Assembly (NCBI RefSeq): GCF_000300235.2
Contig: NZ_CP004388.1
Span: forward strand, 4,286,001-4,350,000
Direction of reading: 5' to 3'
Origin: Thalassospira xiamenensis M-5 = DSM 17429
GTDB taxonomy: Bacteria; Pseudomonadota; Alphaproteobacteria; Rhodospirillales; Thalassospiraceae
DNA: 64,000 nucleotides
Below are positions 26,950 through 36,046 of the stretch, piece after piece. Both the position numbers and the translations under genes were made by a program. Each line of letters begins with the position of its first letter. Position 1 is the first letter of the stretch. The notes under the pieces were generated by a model. That model was given only the letters and a program-made list of their open reading frames with translations. It was not told where the DNA came from and did not search any database.

Positions 26950-27750
26950 TTATAGACCCAGAACGTCACGCATTGAATAAAGACCGGGCTTCTTGCCCTC
27001 GGCCCATTTCGCGGCATGTACCGCCCCCTTGGCGAAAACTTCGCGTGATGATGCCTTATGAGTAATTTCGATCCGCTCACCCTCGCAGGCAAAAACAACC
27101 GTATGGTCGCCCACAACGTCGCCACCACGCAGCGTTGCAAAGCCAATGGTGCCGTTTTCGCGTGCGCCGGTATGCCCGTCGCGTGAGCGCACCGAAACCG
27201 CATCCAGATCGACCCCACGGCCCTTTGCCGCCGCTTCGCCAAGGCCAAGTGCCGTGCCGGAAGGTGCATCAACCTTATGCTTGTGGTGCATTTCAACGAT
27301 TTCAATATCAGCCGTATCCTTATCAAGGATCGCCGCAACCTTCTCGACCAGCGCAAAGGCAAGGTTCACACCGACACTCATATTCGGTGCGAAAATGATG
27401 GTTGCTGTTTTGGCTGCGACCTTAAGCTCTGCTTTCTGATCATTCGAAAGCCCGGTCGTGCCAATCACAAGGATTTTACCGGTTTCGGCTGCCAGCTTGG
27501 CATGGTTCATGGTTGCCGCCGGTGCGGTGAAGTCAATCACCGCATCAACAGCTTCAAACAATGCCTTGGGATCGTCACCTACCAGAACACCGCTTTCTTC
27601 CAGACCGGCAATCAGGGTGACGTCCTTGCCAACAAAAGGGCTGTCTGGCAGATCGGTACCACCGCCAACCTCGCAGCCTTTGGTTTTAGATGCTTCATTG
27701 ACCAGCATCCGCCCCATACGGCCGGCACATCCGACAATTCCGATCTTCAT
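26950..27750 (-). CDS. dapB: 4-hydroxy-tetrahydrodipicolinate reductase
   Basis: 266 residues from ATG 27750, preceded by AGGAGA. The N-terminal Rossmann motif is GIVGCAGRMGR (residues 4-14). The catalytic HHKHK block at about 155-159 is followed by DAPSGTA. It makes tetrahydrodipicolinate in the lysine/diaminopimelate pathway, needed for peptidoglycan. It lies downstream of dnaK-dnaJ on the same strand, separated by a terminator hairpin, so its transcription is probably independent. Confidence 0.97.
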   Translation of the reverse strand: MKIGIVGCAGRMGRMLVNEASKTKGCEVGGGTDLPDSPFVGKDVTLIAGLEESGVLVGDDPKALFEAVDAVIDFTAPAATMNHAKLAAETGKILVIGTTGLSNDQKAELKVAAKTATIIFAPNMSVGVNLAFALVEKVAAILDKDTADIEIVEMHHKHKVDAPSGTALGLGEAAAKGRGVDLDAVSVRSRDGHTGARENGTIGFATLRGGDVVGDHTVVFACEGERIEITHKASSREVFAKGAVHAAKWAEGKKPGLYSMRDVLGL

Positions 27751-27821
27751 TTCCGCGTCTCCTAGCAACAAAGCGTGCAAATCATGCCTTTGCTTTAGCA
27801 CAGGCCTCTAACCGCGCAAAA

Positions 27822-27851
27822 CAAAACCCCCGACACGTCCGCCGGGGGTTT
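27822..27851 (-). terminator. Terminator downstream of dnaJ
   Basis: AAACCCCCG (27824-27832) pairs with CGGGGGTTT (27843-27851). On the reverse strand the hairpin is followed by TTTTGTTTTG, so it terminates dnaJ transcription 30 nt after the stop. Confidence 0.85.
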
Positions 27852-27881
27852 GAATTTCAGACTGAAATGCTGTGTTTGAAC

Positions 27882-29027
27882 CTAGTCGGTCAGGTCTTTC
27901 CAGATTTCCTTCATCTTGGAAAAGAAACCTTCGCTTTCCGGGTTACTGCCCTCTTCGCGCGAAATCTCGTCAAACTCTTTCAAAAGTTCTTTCTGCCGCT
28001 CGGTCAGTCTGACAGGGGTTTCGACACTGATTTCAACGAACATGTCACCACGCGCCTGCGACCGCAGGATGGTCATGCCCTTACCGCGCAGACGCAGTTG
28101 CTGTCCCGATTGCGTACCTTCCGGGATATTGATCCGGGTGCGCGTCCCCTCGATTGTTGGCACCTCAATGGTGCCGCCAAGGGCTGCCTTGCTCATTGGG
28201 ATCGGAATCCGGCAGTACAGGTTCGCCCCGTCGCGCTGGAAGAAGCGATGGTTCTGGATATCTAGGAAGATATACAGATCACCTGCCGGTGCACCATTGG
28301 CACCGGCTTCACCTTCGCCCGCCAGACGAATACGAGTACCATCCTCAACACCGGCCGGAATCGTCACCGACAGGGTCTTTTCCTGCTCAACGCGGCCAAC
28401 ACCATGACAGGATTTGCAAGGATTCTTGATAATTTTGCCTTTGCCATGACAGCTCGGGCAGGTGCGCTCGATCGTAAAGAAGCCCTGCTGCGCGCGGACC
28501 TTGCCGTGACCATTACAGGTCGGACAGGTTACCGGCTGCGAACCGGCCTCCGCACCGCTGCCATGGCATTCTTCACAGGCAACCGACCCCGGAATGGTGA
28601 TCTCGGCCTTTTTGCCTTCAAACGCTTCTTCAAGCGAAATCGCCATATTGTAGCGAAGGTCGGCCCCGCGCGACGATCCACCACCACGGCGGCCACCGCC
28701 CATGGCACCGAAAATCTCGTCGAAAACGTCGGCAAACCCGCCGCCGCCGAAACCACCGCCAAAGCCGCCCCCGAAACCACCGGCACCGCCCGGCCCACCT
28801 TGCTCAAACGCAGCGTGACCAAAACGGTCATAGGCAGCACGCTTTTCCTGATCTTTCAGGACTTCATAGGCTTCGTTAACTTGCTTGAATTTTACTTCGG
28901 CTTCGGTATCGCCCGGATTTTTATCCGGATGATACTTCATCGCCTGTTTACGATAGGCGCTTTTGAGCGCGGCAGCATCGGCGTCTTTGCCAACACCCAA
29001 CAGCTCGTAATAATCTTCTTTCGCCAT
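27882..29027 (-). CDS. dnaJ: Chaperone DnaJ
   Basis: 381 residues from ATG 29027 with GGAG upstream. The J domain has HPD at residues 33-35, followed by a Gly/Phe-rich linker. Four CxxCxGxG zinc repeats follow ([32 protein letters not shown]), then the substrate-binding C-terminal domains. It delivers unfolded proteins to DnaK and stimulates its ATPase. The dnaK-dnaJ gap of 104 nt contains a strong hairpin with 12-bp arms. Confidence 0.98.
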   Translation of the reverse strand: MAKEDYYELLGVGKDADAAALKSAYRKQAMKYHPDKNPGDTEAEVKFKQVNEAYEVLKDQEKRAAYDRFGHAAFEQGGPGGAGGFGGGFGGGFGGGGFADVFDEIFGAMGGGRRGGGSSRGADLRYNMAISLEEAFEGKKAEITIPGSVACEECHGSGAEAGSQPVTCPTCNGHGKVRAQQGFFTIERTCPSCHGKGKIIKNPCKSCHGVGRVEQEKTLSVTIPAGVEDGTRIRLAGEGEAGANGAPAGDLYIFLDIQNHRFFQRDGANLYCRIPIPMSKAALGGTIEVPTIEGTRTRINIPEGTQSGQQLRLRGKGMTILRSQARGDMFVEISVETPVRLTERQKELLKEFDEISREEGSNPESEGFFSKMKEIWKDLTD

Positions 29028-29046
29028 CTGTAACTCCGAAACACGG

Positions 29047-29087
29047 TCGGGCCGTTCCCGCAATTCTCTGCGTCCGGAACGGCCCGA
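29047..29087. other. Strong intergenic hairpin between dnaK and dnaJ
   Basis: TCGGGCCGTTCC (29047-29058) pairs perfectly with GGAACGGCCCGA (29076-29087), with a 17-nt loop. In the dnaK-dnaJ transcript the T/A-rich run lies on the 5' side of the stem, so it is not a standard terminator in that direction. It could protect the dnaK mRNA 3' end or act as a partial terminator or processing site. Confidence 0.7.
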
Positions 29088-29131
29088 TTTTTATTTACAG
29101 GGCGTCGTTCAAGACGACCTCTGCGGTCGCC

Positions 29132-31045
29132 TTACTTGTCTTTTTTGCTGTCATCGACTTCTTCGAAGTCGGCATCAACAACACCGTCATCGGCCTGTGC
29201 GGATGCGTCAGCAGATTCACCTTCACCACCTTCTTCGGCCTGCTGTGCCTGATACATGGCTTCGCCAAGTTTCATTGCAGCCTGCTGAAGTTCGTTGACC
29301 TTCGTGGTGATTGCTTCCGGATCTTCACCGTCCTTGGCTTCTTTAAGCGCAGAAAGAGCGTCTTCGATCATTGATTTCGCCCCGGCATCAACCTTGTCAC
29401 CGTGTTCGGCAAGGTTTTTCTCAGTCGAATGAATGACGGCTTCCGCCTGGTTACGGGCTTCGACAAGCGCTTTGCGCTTTTTGTCGGATTCCGCATTGGC
29501 TTCGGCATCCTTGACCATTTTTTCGATCTCGTCATCGCCAAGACCACCAGATGCCTGAATACGGATCTGCTGTTCCTTGTTGGTCGCCTTGTCTTTGGCA
29601 GACACGTTGACGATACCGTTGGCATCAATGTCAAAGGTCACTTCGATCTGCGGAACCCCACGCGGTGCCGGCGGGATACCGACCAGATCAAACTGGCCAA
29701 GCATCTTGTTGTCGGCAGCCATTTCACGTTCGCCCTGGAAGACGCGGATGGTCACGGCCGTCTGGTTGTCTTCAGCGGTCGAGAAGGTCTGCGACTTACG
29801 GGTCGGGATCGTGGTGTTACGGTCGATCAGACGGGTGAACACGCCGCCAAGGGTTTCAATACCCAGCGACAGCGGGGTCACGTCAAGCAGAAGAACGTCT
29901 TTGACGTCGCCCTGCAAAACGCCACCCTGAATTGCTGCACCAAGGGCAACAACTTCGTCCGGGTTTACACCTTTGTGCGGCTCACGACCGAAGAACTCTT
30001 TAACGCGTTCCTGAACCTTCGGCATACGGGTCATGCCGCCAACCAGGATAACATCGTCGATTTCGCCTGCAGTAATGCCAGCATCTTTAAGCGCGGCCTT
30101 ACACGGGGTCATCGTGCGTTCGATCAGATCACCCACCAGACCTTCAAGCTTCGCACGCGACAGCTTGATGTTGAGGTGTTTCGGACCAGATGCATCAGCC
30201 GTGATGAACGGCAGGTTGACGTCGGTCTGCATCGACGAGGAAAGCTCGATCTTGGCTTTCTCTGCGGCTTCTTTCAGACGCTGCAGGGCCAGACGATCTT
30301 TGCGCAGGTCGATCTGCTGTTCTTTTTTGAACTCGTCAGCAAGATAGTCAATGATCTGTTTGTCGAAGTCTTCACCACCAAGGAAAGTATCGCCGTTGGT
30401 TGACTTAACTTCAAAGACACCGTCGCCGATTTCCAGAACCGAGACGTCAAAGGTACCGCCACCAAGGTCATAAACGACCACGGTGCCACCATCTTTCTTG
30501 TCCAGACCATATGCCAGTGCTGCTGCAGTCGGCTCGTTGATGATACGCTTTACTTCGAGACCGGCAATTTTACCGGCGTCCTTGGTTGCCTGACGCTGGC
30601 TGTCGTTGAAATATGCCGGAACGGTAATAACGGCTTCGGTTACCGGTTCACCCAGATGGGCTTCTGCGGTTTCCTTCATTTTCTGAAGCACCATGGCTGC
30701 GATCTGGCTCGGTGCCATTTTCTCGCCATTGACTTCAACCCATGCATCACCATTGTCACCCGCGACAATTTTGTACGGGACAAGGTCTTTGTCTTTTTCG
30801 ACTTCCGGGTCACCATAACGACGACCGATCAGACGTTTAATCGCAAACAGGGTGTTTTCCGGGTTGGTCACTGCCTGGCGTTTCGCAGGCTGACCGACAA
30901 GGCGCTCACCGTCATTGGTGAATGCAACCATCGACGGAGTGGTACGGGCACCTTCGCTGTTCTCGATCACGCGGCCTTCTTTGCCGTCCATGACTGCGAC
31001 GCAGGAGTTGGTGGTGCCAAGGTCGATACCGATAATCTTGCCCAT
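29132..31045 (-). CDS. dnaK: Chaperone DnaK (Hsp70)
   Basis: 637 residues, full length. It starts [21 protein letters not shown]-type with GAGGAAC upstream. The ATPase motifs are [12 protein letters not shown] and [11 protein letters not shown]. The substrate-binding domain has the [14 protein letters not shown] block, and the C-terminal acidic tail ends in [15 protein letters not shown]. It folds and refolds proteins with DnaJ and GrpE; grpE is also in this window (58424). A heat-shock-type promoter lies 124-155 nt upstream. Confidence 0.99.
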   Translation of the reverse strand: MGKIIGIDLGTTNSCVAVMDGKEGRVIENSEGARTTPSMVAFTNDGERLVGQPAKRQAVTNPENTLFAIKRLIGRRYGDPEVEKDKDLVPYKIVAGDNGDAWVEVNGEKMAPSQIAAMVLQKMKETAEAHLGEPVTEAVITVPAYFNDSQRQATKDAGKIAGLEVKRIINEPTAAALAYGLDKKDGGTVVVYDLGGGTFDVSVLEIGDGVFEVKSTNGDTFLGGEDFDKQIIDYLADEFKKEQQIDLRKDRLALQRLKEAAEKAKIELSSSMQTDVNLPFITADASGPKHLNIKLSRAKLEGLVGDLIERTMTPCKAALKDAGITAGEIDDVILVGGMTRMPKVQERVKEFFGREPHKGVNPDEVVALGAAIQGGVLQGDVKDVLLLDVTPLSLGIETLGGVFTRLIDRNTTIPTRKSQTFSTAEDNQTAVTIRVFQGEREMAADNKMLGQFDLVGIPPAPRGVPQIEVTFDIDANGIVNVSAKDKATNKEQQIRIQASGGLGDDEIEKMVKDAEANAESDKKRKALVEARNQAEAVIHSTEKNLAEHGDKVDAGAKSMIEDALSALKEAKDGEDPEAITTKVNELQQAAMKLGEAMYQAQQAEEGGEGESADASAQADDGVVDADFEEVDDSKKDK

Positions 31046-31149
31046 AGTAAGTTCCTCTTTTAGCGGCCGGTCCGTCCCGCAGCCTTCACGATCTTAAGCG
31101 CTGCGCAGGACCTCCTGGGACCAATGGTTTTAATAGTCTCAAAATTCGT

Positions 31150-31163
31150 GGGGTAATTACCCC
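31150..31163. promoter_or_regulatory. 14-bp perfect palindrome at the dnaK transcription start region
   Basis: GGGGTAATTACCCC is a perfect dyad located about 6 nt past the predicted -10 element of the dnaK promoter, so it overlaps the expected start of transcription. It is not a CIRCE element. Operator function is inferred from position. Confidence 0.4.
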
Positions 31164-31168
31164 GCGCA

Positions 31169-31200
31169 CCTATATATGAAAGTCATCAAAAACTCGCAAG
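31169..31200 (-). promoter_or_regulatory. RpoH-type heat-shock promoter of dnaK
   Basis: On the reverse strand CTTG (31200-31197) is followed after 18 nt by CATATATAGG (31178-31169). The alphaproteobacterial sigma-32 pattern is CTTG then CYTATNTNNG with about 17-18 nt between, so all but one specified base fit. It sits 124 nt upstream of the dnaK start codon. Confidence 0.65.
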
Positions 31201-31419
31201 CGGTGAAAACGGGGAATCTCGGGTGAATTTTACTCTGAAACGTGTATTTCGGTGTCCTGAACCGGTTCCAACACCGTTTTCCCGAACGAAATTACATCTT
31301 TTCCAGCTGTTTGCGCGGACAAGGTTAATGAAATTCGCTGGAAGCATATCGGGGTTGCCGACACAGCAAAACCACTCAAAGAATCTCGAGAACCCGCTTC
31401 AAACCTCGACTTTCACTAA
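31201..31419. other. Remaining intergenic region between dnaK promoter and DUF2244 gene
   Basis: About 220 nt. A short rightward open frame (31223-31456) has no ribosome site or recognisable product and overlaps the DUF2244 gene. I see nothing else in it. Confidence 0.4.
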
Positions 31420-31920
31420 TCACACGGCCCGAGGATCGGGACTGCATCGAGCCTGACGCAGCAGGCGATCAAGCTTGCCGGCAAGATCAGTCTTTTCTTC
31501 CGCACCCAGAAATCCCGCAATCTCGAAACGCTTTCCATGCGATCGCAAATAAAGTTCGCATTGGTCATCATCACCCCGTTCAAGCACCACCTGAAGCCAA
31601 TAGGGTTGAAAATCAAATTCCTGTCGCGTCCCGCGCGCCGAAATTCTGGTGACCCGCAAATTGCCGTGACGCAATTCAATCCGCTCCTCCGCCCGTGCTG
31701 CACGGAAACTGAAATAAAAGGCAAGCGACAATAGTATCACGTCAACACCAAGAAAACCGATCACCGGCCACGCCCCGACCAACCAGAAAATAAGACCGAT
31801 AGTCGATGTGACACACGCCATCGCAATAACGATATTGCGTGCCGCCCGCCTGCCAAGCGAACGCGGCGGATGCAGATTAACCCGAAATATCGGCTTTTCT
31901 GTTCTTGGTACGGCTGGCAT
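31420..31920 (-). CDS. DUF2244 membrane protein
   Basis: 166 residues from ATG 31920. It opens MPAVPRTEKPIFRVNLHPPRSLG-type, then two adjacent hydrophobic helices (about residues 29-50 and 53-72), then a soluble C-terminal part with WLQVVLERGDDD and LYLRSHGKRFEIAGFLGAEEK. This pattern is the DUF2244 family, which is typically next to nth in Alphaproteobacteria, as here (divergent). Function is unknown. The terminal RLLRQARCSPDP is variable. Confidence 0.82.
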   Translation of the reverse strand: MPAVPRTEKPIFRVNLHPPRSLGRRAARNIVIAMACVTSTIGLIFWLVGAWPVIGFLGVDVILLSLAFYFSFRAARAEERIELRHGNLRVTRISARGTRQEFDFQPYWLQVVLERGDDDQCELYLRSHGKRFEIAGFLGAEEKTDLAGKLDRLLRQARCSPDPRAV

Positions 31921-32121
31921 GGCTATCAACCGGTTTGCGGCATTTCCAATGTTTCAATTCTGGAACGCTTCCAGATCTGTCGCAATCAAAATTCGACCTT
32001 TGCAAAGCAGCCGTTTATATATGCTGATAGCAGGAGATCAGATCAGGAATGCGGAAAGTCAACCGTCCCTTATCCCGGAAATGACCGCAAAAATGCGGCA
32101 TCAACACAGAGACGAAAATCC

Positions 32122-32775
32122 ATGTCCCGCCCGATGAGCAAAACCGCCATAGAAGAATTTTTTCAGCGTCTTTCGGATGCCGACCCGGAACCTAAGGGGG
32201 AGCTGGATTACACCAATCCCTATACGCTTCTGGTCGCTGTTGCACTATCAGCGCAGGCAACAGATGTTGGTGTCAACAAGGCCACCAAAAAGCTGTTCCA
32301 GATCGTCGAAACCCCGCAGGACATGCTTGACCTTGGCGAAGAAGCCCTGATCGAACACATCAAAACCATTGGGCTCTATCGCGGCAAGGCCAAGAATGTC
32401 ATGGCTGCTGCACGCATTCTTGTTGAAAAACATGGCGGGATCGTCCCCAACGATCAGGATGCGCTTGAAGAATTGCCCGGCGTTGGTCGCAAAACAGCCA
32501 ACGTTGTCCGCAACATTGCTTGGGGCGAACACACGATGGCTGTTGATACCCATATTTTCCGGCTCGGTAACCGGACGGGGATGGCAAACGGCAAAAACGT
32601 GCTCGCTGTTGAAAAGGGTCTTTTGAAAAAGGTCCCGTCACGCTTCATGAACCATGCCCATCACTGGCTGATCCTGCATGGTCGTTATATTTGCAAGGCA
32701 CGCAAACCACGCTGTGGTGACTGCATCGTCAATGACCTGTGCAATTACAAAGACAAAACACCCGCCGAAGCATAA
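32122..32775 (+). CDS. nth: Endonuclease III
   Basis: 217 residues from ATG 32122; ATG 32134 is an alternative. A base-excision DNA glycosylase/AP lyase for oxidised pyrimidines. The helix-hairpin-helix carries catalytic Lys124 (LPGVGRKTANVV), with Asp142 in AVDTHIFRLGNR. The 4Fe-4S cluster is bound by Cys191, Cys198, Cys201 and Cys207 in the spacing C-x6-C-x2-C-x5-C. The gene's last codons form one arm of the terminator shared with the convergent LpoA-like gene. Confidence 0.97.
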   Translation: MSRPMSKTAIEEFFQRLSDADPEPKGELDYTNPYTLLVAVALSAQATDVGVNKATKKLFQIVETPQDMLDLGEEALIEHIKTIGLYRGKAKNVMAAARILVEKHGGIVPNDQDALEELPGVGRKTANVVRNIAWGEHTMAVDTHIFRLGNRTGMANGKNVLAVEKGLLKKVPSRFMNHAHHWLILHGRYICKARKPRCGDCIVNDLCNYKDKTPAEA

Positions 32776-32788
32776 TCGGCGGGTGTTT
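32756..32788. terminator. Bidirectional terminator overlapping the nth stop codon
   Basis: AAACACCCGCCGA (32756-32768) pairs perfectly with TCGGCGGGTGTTT (32776-32788). The 7-nt loop contains the nth stop codon TAA (32773-32775). On the reverse strand it is followed by TGTCTTTG, so it can also end the LpoA-like transcript. Confidence 0.8.
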
Positions 32789-32822
32789 GAGAGCGTAACA
32801 GCAGTCTCCAAATCCGAACAGA

Positions 32823-34268
32823 TCAGAAAACCTGATCGAATGCAGCAGGTGCCGGTGCGACAACCTTTGCGCCATCAGGCTGGATTTGCATAACTGCATA
32901 GCCACGTTCCGAACGTCCCTGAGCCGTCAGACGGAAAATACCGTCCACCCCGACAAACCCGTTCGGGTTCGTAACAGCTTCGTTGGTCATCTGACCGGAA
33001 TCGCGCGACAGCACAGCGGCAAGGGCCGCACTGTCATAGGCAAGGCTCGAAATACGCGGGGGTTGTTCACCAAAGGTCCGCTGGAAGCGATCCGAGAACA
33101 GTTTCCAGTTTTCGGGATCCGGTGCAGCAAAAATGCCGCCCTTAAGTGCCGGCTCGGAAAACAGGCCCGGATCATTCCAGCCGAATGTCCCGATAAACTG
33201 AACCTGCGCACCATCGACATCAAAATAGGCCAACAGTGCAGAAACCTGACGGAGCTCGCCACCGGTTGCCGGCAGGATCAACGCGTCAAAATCAAGTTCA
33301 CCAAGTGTATCGACACCTTCCAAACGCTTCAAAGCACGTTGGGATGCTGCCGAACCATCGGCCTGCAACTCGCGTTTACGTGCCCGCAAGTTTGCCCGTC
33401 TGGCATCATAATTGGCAAAATCACGAATTGTCTGTTCCAGATTTTCCGACCCCGGTGCATAGAACGCGACCCGGCCAAGGCTGCCACCGACACGTGAAAC
33501 AACACCCTGCAATGCGCCTGCGATCTGGCGCCCATAGTCGTTTTGCGGCAGCAGGGCTGCAAATCGGTATTTACCCTGTGTTGTTGCATAGCCAGCAGCA
33601 CGCGCAATCTGGTCTTCGGGGACAAAGCCGTTAACCCAGACACCGCTTTCGGCAACCCGCTGATTGTTCGAAAATGCGATTACCGGAACACCGGCGGCCT
33701 TGGCGATTTCACTGGCACCGCTAACCGATTCGGCAAAAAGCGGGCCAAGAATCATCTTTGCCCCGGCATTGATCGCCTGATGGGCTGCGGCCTGCCCACC
33801 CTGATAAGTTCCTGCCGTGTCAATCGGCATCAGGACGAAATCGTCACCGGCAACATCAAACATTGCAAGTTCGGCCGCATGGCGCATCGCCCGGCCAAGC
33901 TCCTCGTTTGGCCCGGAAAGCGGCAGCAGAAGTGCAACGCGCTTTTCATTTAATGCCGCTTCATCGTTATAAAGCGTCAGAATCTCCTGACCCTCTCCCT
34001 CCGGCAGGGCGGCATCGCCCGGCCAAGGGTTGGCATCCGTAATAAGCCCCTGATCGGGGGCTCTGGTCGGATCGTTTGCAGGGTTATTTGCCGTTTCCAC
34101 AGGCGCCCCATCCCGTTGCATGCCCAACAGGTCCGTGATACTCGTGGTCGCGTTACATGCCGCAAGCCCCAGCGAAAGGACCACCACAGATGCCGTCCGG
34201 CGCGCGACCCGGCACCATGCCGAATTCCCGTCCTGATTCTGCAACGGATGACGTTTCGGAAAACCCAC
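32823..34268 (-). CDS. LpoA/YraM-like penicillin-binding protein activator lipoprotein
   Basis: About 481 residues from a GTG at 34268, chosen because GGGAGG lies 5 nt upstream. A long N-terminus leads to a signal segment and lipobox LAAC (Cys38). The rest is a periplasmic-binding-protein fold: VALLLPLSGPNEELG, INAGAKMILGPLFAESV and VIAFSNNQRVAESG. In E. coli the LpoA (YraM) relative stimulates PBP1A; direct evidence is lacking for the alphaproteobacterial form. Divergent from rsmI with overlapping 5' ends; together with yraN and the BON gene it recalls the yraL-yraM-yraN-yraP neighbourhood. Confidence 0.85.
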   Translation of the reverse strand: MGFPKRHPLQNQDGNSAWCRVARRTASVVVLSLGLAACNATTSITDLLGMQRDGAPVETANNPANDPTRAPDQGLITDANPWPGDAALPEGEGQEILTLYNDEAALNEKRVALLLPLSGPNEELGRAMRHAAELAMFDVAGDDFVLMPIDTAGTYQGGQAAAHQAINAGAKMILGPLFAESVSGASEIAKAAGVPVIAFSNNQRVAESGVWVNGFVPEDQIARAAGYATTQGKYRFAALLPQNDYGRQIAGALQGVVSRVGGSLGRVAFYAPGSENLEQTIRDFANYDARRANLRARKRELQADGSAASQRALKRLEGVDTLGELDFDALILPATGGELRQVSALLAYFDVDGAQVQFIGTFGWNDPGLFSEPALKGGIFAAPDPENWKLFSDRFQRTFGEQPPRISSLAYDSAALAAVLSRDSGQMTNEAVTNPNGFVGVDGIFRLTAQGRSERGYAVMQIQPDGAKVVAPAPAAFDQVF

Positions 34269-35194
34269 TCTCACCTCCCGATAGCTCGTTTCGCACGCAG
34301 GGTAATGCGCGCGACGGATCAAGTAAACCAGATGAACGACACTTGCCACTTTCATCAGGTCTTTATCTTGTCGCTACTCCAATCGGTAATTTGGGCGATA
34401 TTACGTTTCGTGCGCTCGATATCCTCAAACGTGCCGATATTATCCTGTGTGAAGACACCAGAACATCGGGCAAGTTGTTGTCGCGATATGGCGTAAAAAC
34501 CAAACGGATCGCCTATCACGAACATAACGCCGCCAAAATGCGCCCCGAAATCATGGAACGCCTTGGCAAGGGACAGGGGCTTGCGCTGATTTCGGATGCC
34601 GGAACGCCCCTGATCAACGATCCCGGCTACAAACTGGTCCGTGATTGCAAGGCAGAAGGCTTCAATGTCACTGCTGCCCCCGGCGCCTCGTCACCGATTG
34701 TGGCTCTTATTTTATCGGGACTTCCCAGTGACCACTTCTTTTATGCTGGCTTCCTACCCCCCAAGACATCGGCACGCAAAAAGGAACTGGCACGATTTTC
34801 AAGCATTCCCGGAAGCCTGATCTTTCTTGAGAGTCCCAAACGACTGGCAAGCAGTCTTGCCGATATGGCTGAAATGCTGGGCGAAGCGCGCGAAGCAGCC
34901 GTCACCCGCGAACTCACAAAAATGTTTGAGGAAGTTCGAACCGGAACACTTGGCAATCTGGCGGCTCATTACGCCACCGAAGGCGCGCCCAAGGGCGAAA
35001 TCATTGTTGTTGTCGGGCCGCAGAATGAACAGGACGCCGAACCCGACGCCGATGACATTGATGCGCGCCTGATCGGACTTCTGAAAACCCTGCGTACCAA
35101 AGAAGCCGCCGATCAGTTGGCCAAGGAAACCGGCCTTAAAAAGCGTGATCTTTATAATCGGGCGCTTGAACTTTCCAAACCATCCAGGGGATAG
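34217..35194 (+). CDS. rsmI: 16S rRNA (cytidine-1402-2'-O)-methyltransferase
   Basis: 325 residues from ATG 34217; the frame is open to 34157. The conserved part begins at LSSGLYLVATPIGNLGDIT (about residue 46), so the first 45 residues are an unusual extension or the true start is a later TTG (near 34343). Family motifs are LCEDTRTSGKLL, YHEHNA, ISDAGTPLINDPG and FFYAGFLPPK. It 2'-O-methylates C1402 in the ribosomal P site. The proposed start lies inside the divergent LpoA-like gene by about 50 nt. Followed 2 nt later by yraN. Confidence 0.93.
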   Translation: MPNSRPDSATDDVSENPLSPPDSSFRTQGNARDGSSKPDERHLPLSSGLYLVATPIGNLGDITFRALDILKRADIILCEDTRTSGKLLSRYGVKTKRIAYHEHNAAKMRPEIMERLGKGQGLALISDAGTPLINDPGYKLVRDCKAEGFNVTAAPGASSPIVALILSGLPSDHFFYAGFLPPKTSARKKELARFSSIPGSLIFLESPKRLASSLADMAEMLGEAREAAVTRELTKMFEEVRTGTLGNLAAHYATEGAPKGEIIVVVGPQNEQDAEPDADDIDARLIGLLKTLRTKEAADQLAKETGLKKRDLYNRALELSKPSRG

Positions 35195-35196
35195 CC

Positions 35197-35580
35197 ATGA
35201 AATCCGCCCGGACAACACGCGACACAGGCCGATCTGATCGTCGCAAGGCCGAGCAGGCCGGTAGACGTGCTGAATGGTTATGCGCAATGTGGCTTCGGCT
35301 ATGCGGTTATCGTATTCTCCAAACCCGGTATCGCTGCCCGGTCGGCGAAATCGATATCATCGTCAAAAAAGGCAATCTGATCGCCGCAATCGAAGTCAAA
35401 AATCGCGCTAACCTCGACGATGCACTGCATGCTTTGCGCCCCAAACAGCAACAACGCATTGCCCGCGCTCTTTCAAACTTCGCCTCAAACATAGGGCATC
35501 ATGGCGATTTGCGGTTTGACATCATAGCCGTACGGAACGGCTGGCGTATCAGGCATTTGAAAAACGCCTGGATGCTGTGA
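35197..35580 (+). CDS. yraN: YraN/UPF0102 family protein
   Basis: 127 residues. It has a restriction-endonuclease-like fold with GEIDIIVKKG and EVKNR (the acidic/Lys catalytic-type pair), plus RILQTRYRCPVGEID. The basic N-terminus precedes AEQAGRRAEWLCAMWL. The precise role is unknown; the family sits next to rsmI in many Proteobacteria, as here with 2 nt between. The gene probably shares the rsmI transcript. Confidence 0.9.
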   Translation: MKSARTTRDTGRSDRRKAEQAGRRAEWLCAMWLRLCGYRILQTRYRCPVGEIDIIVKKGNLIAAIEVKNRANLDDALHALRPKQQQRIARALSNFASNIGHHGDLRFDIIAVRNGWRIRHLKNAWML

Positions 35581-35589
35581 TCAGATTAA

Positions 35590-35997
35590 TCACGGATGCA
35601 TCTTTGCGCCCTTGATGATTTTGTCAGTCACCCGTTTTTCCGCGCGCAAAGCAATTCCGACCGCTTTGGCATCCTCTGGCGAGAACTGCCCGAAAGCATC
35701 GCGATTGGCTTCGTCATGACCGGTTGAAAACATTTCCTCGACATAAAGCGATGTGGTTACCCCACGCTCAAGGGCACGGCGGTGAATCTTTGCCATTGTC
35801 GCGGCATCAGCCGACAGAACGATCACCGGTTGGCGGGACAAGGGGTTATAGATATTATTGTCACGGTCTTTATAGGGTTCCCCGATGATTTCGGGAAACT
35901 GGGCGACAATACCGCTCATTAAAAATGCCGTCACATTCAGCGATTGCCAATTTTCGAGATCATTGCGAAGAACAATGGCGACTTTGGTATCAAACAT
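35590..35997 (-). CDS. DUF2000 family protein
   Basis: 135 residues from ATG 35997; a GTG at 36003 is an alternative. The protein starts MFDTKVAIVLRNDLENWQSL and has PVIVLSADAATMAKIHRRA and the YVEEMFSTGHDEANR segment, all typical of DUF2000. Function unknown; it resembles small peptidyl-tRNA-hydrolase-like folds. It is divergent from an AraC regulator 50 nt away, which may control it. Confidence 0.8.
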   Translation of the reverse strand: MFDTKVAIVLRNDLENWQSLNVTAFLMSGIVAQFPEIIGEPYKDRDNNIYNPLSRQPVIVLSADAATMAKIHRRALERGVTTSLYVEEMFSTGHDEANRDAFGQFSPEDAKAVGIALRAEKRVTDKIIKGAKMHP

Positions 35998-36046
35998 TTG
36001 CACATCCGTTGATTTTCAGGTTCGGGAGGTTGTCGGAAAAACCGTA

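Noticed and set aside
29402-30403. 333-residue open frame antisense to dnaK
   Set aside because: The opposite frame is unmistakably DnaK; the antisense product has no family features and only reflects high-GC third-position bias.
31223-31456. 77-residue open frame upstream of the DUF2244 gene
   Set aside because: Overlaps the 3' end of the convergent gene, lacks a ribosome site and shows no family features.
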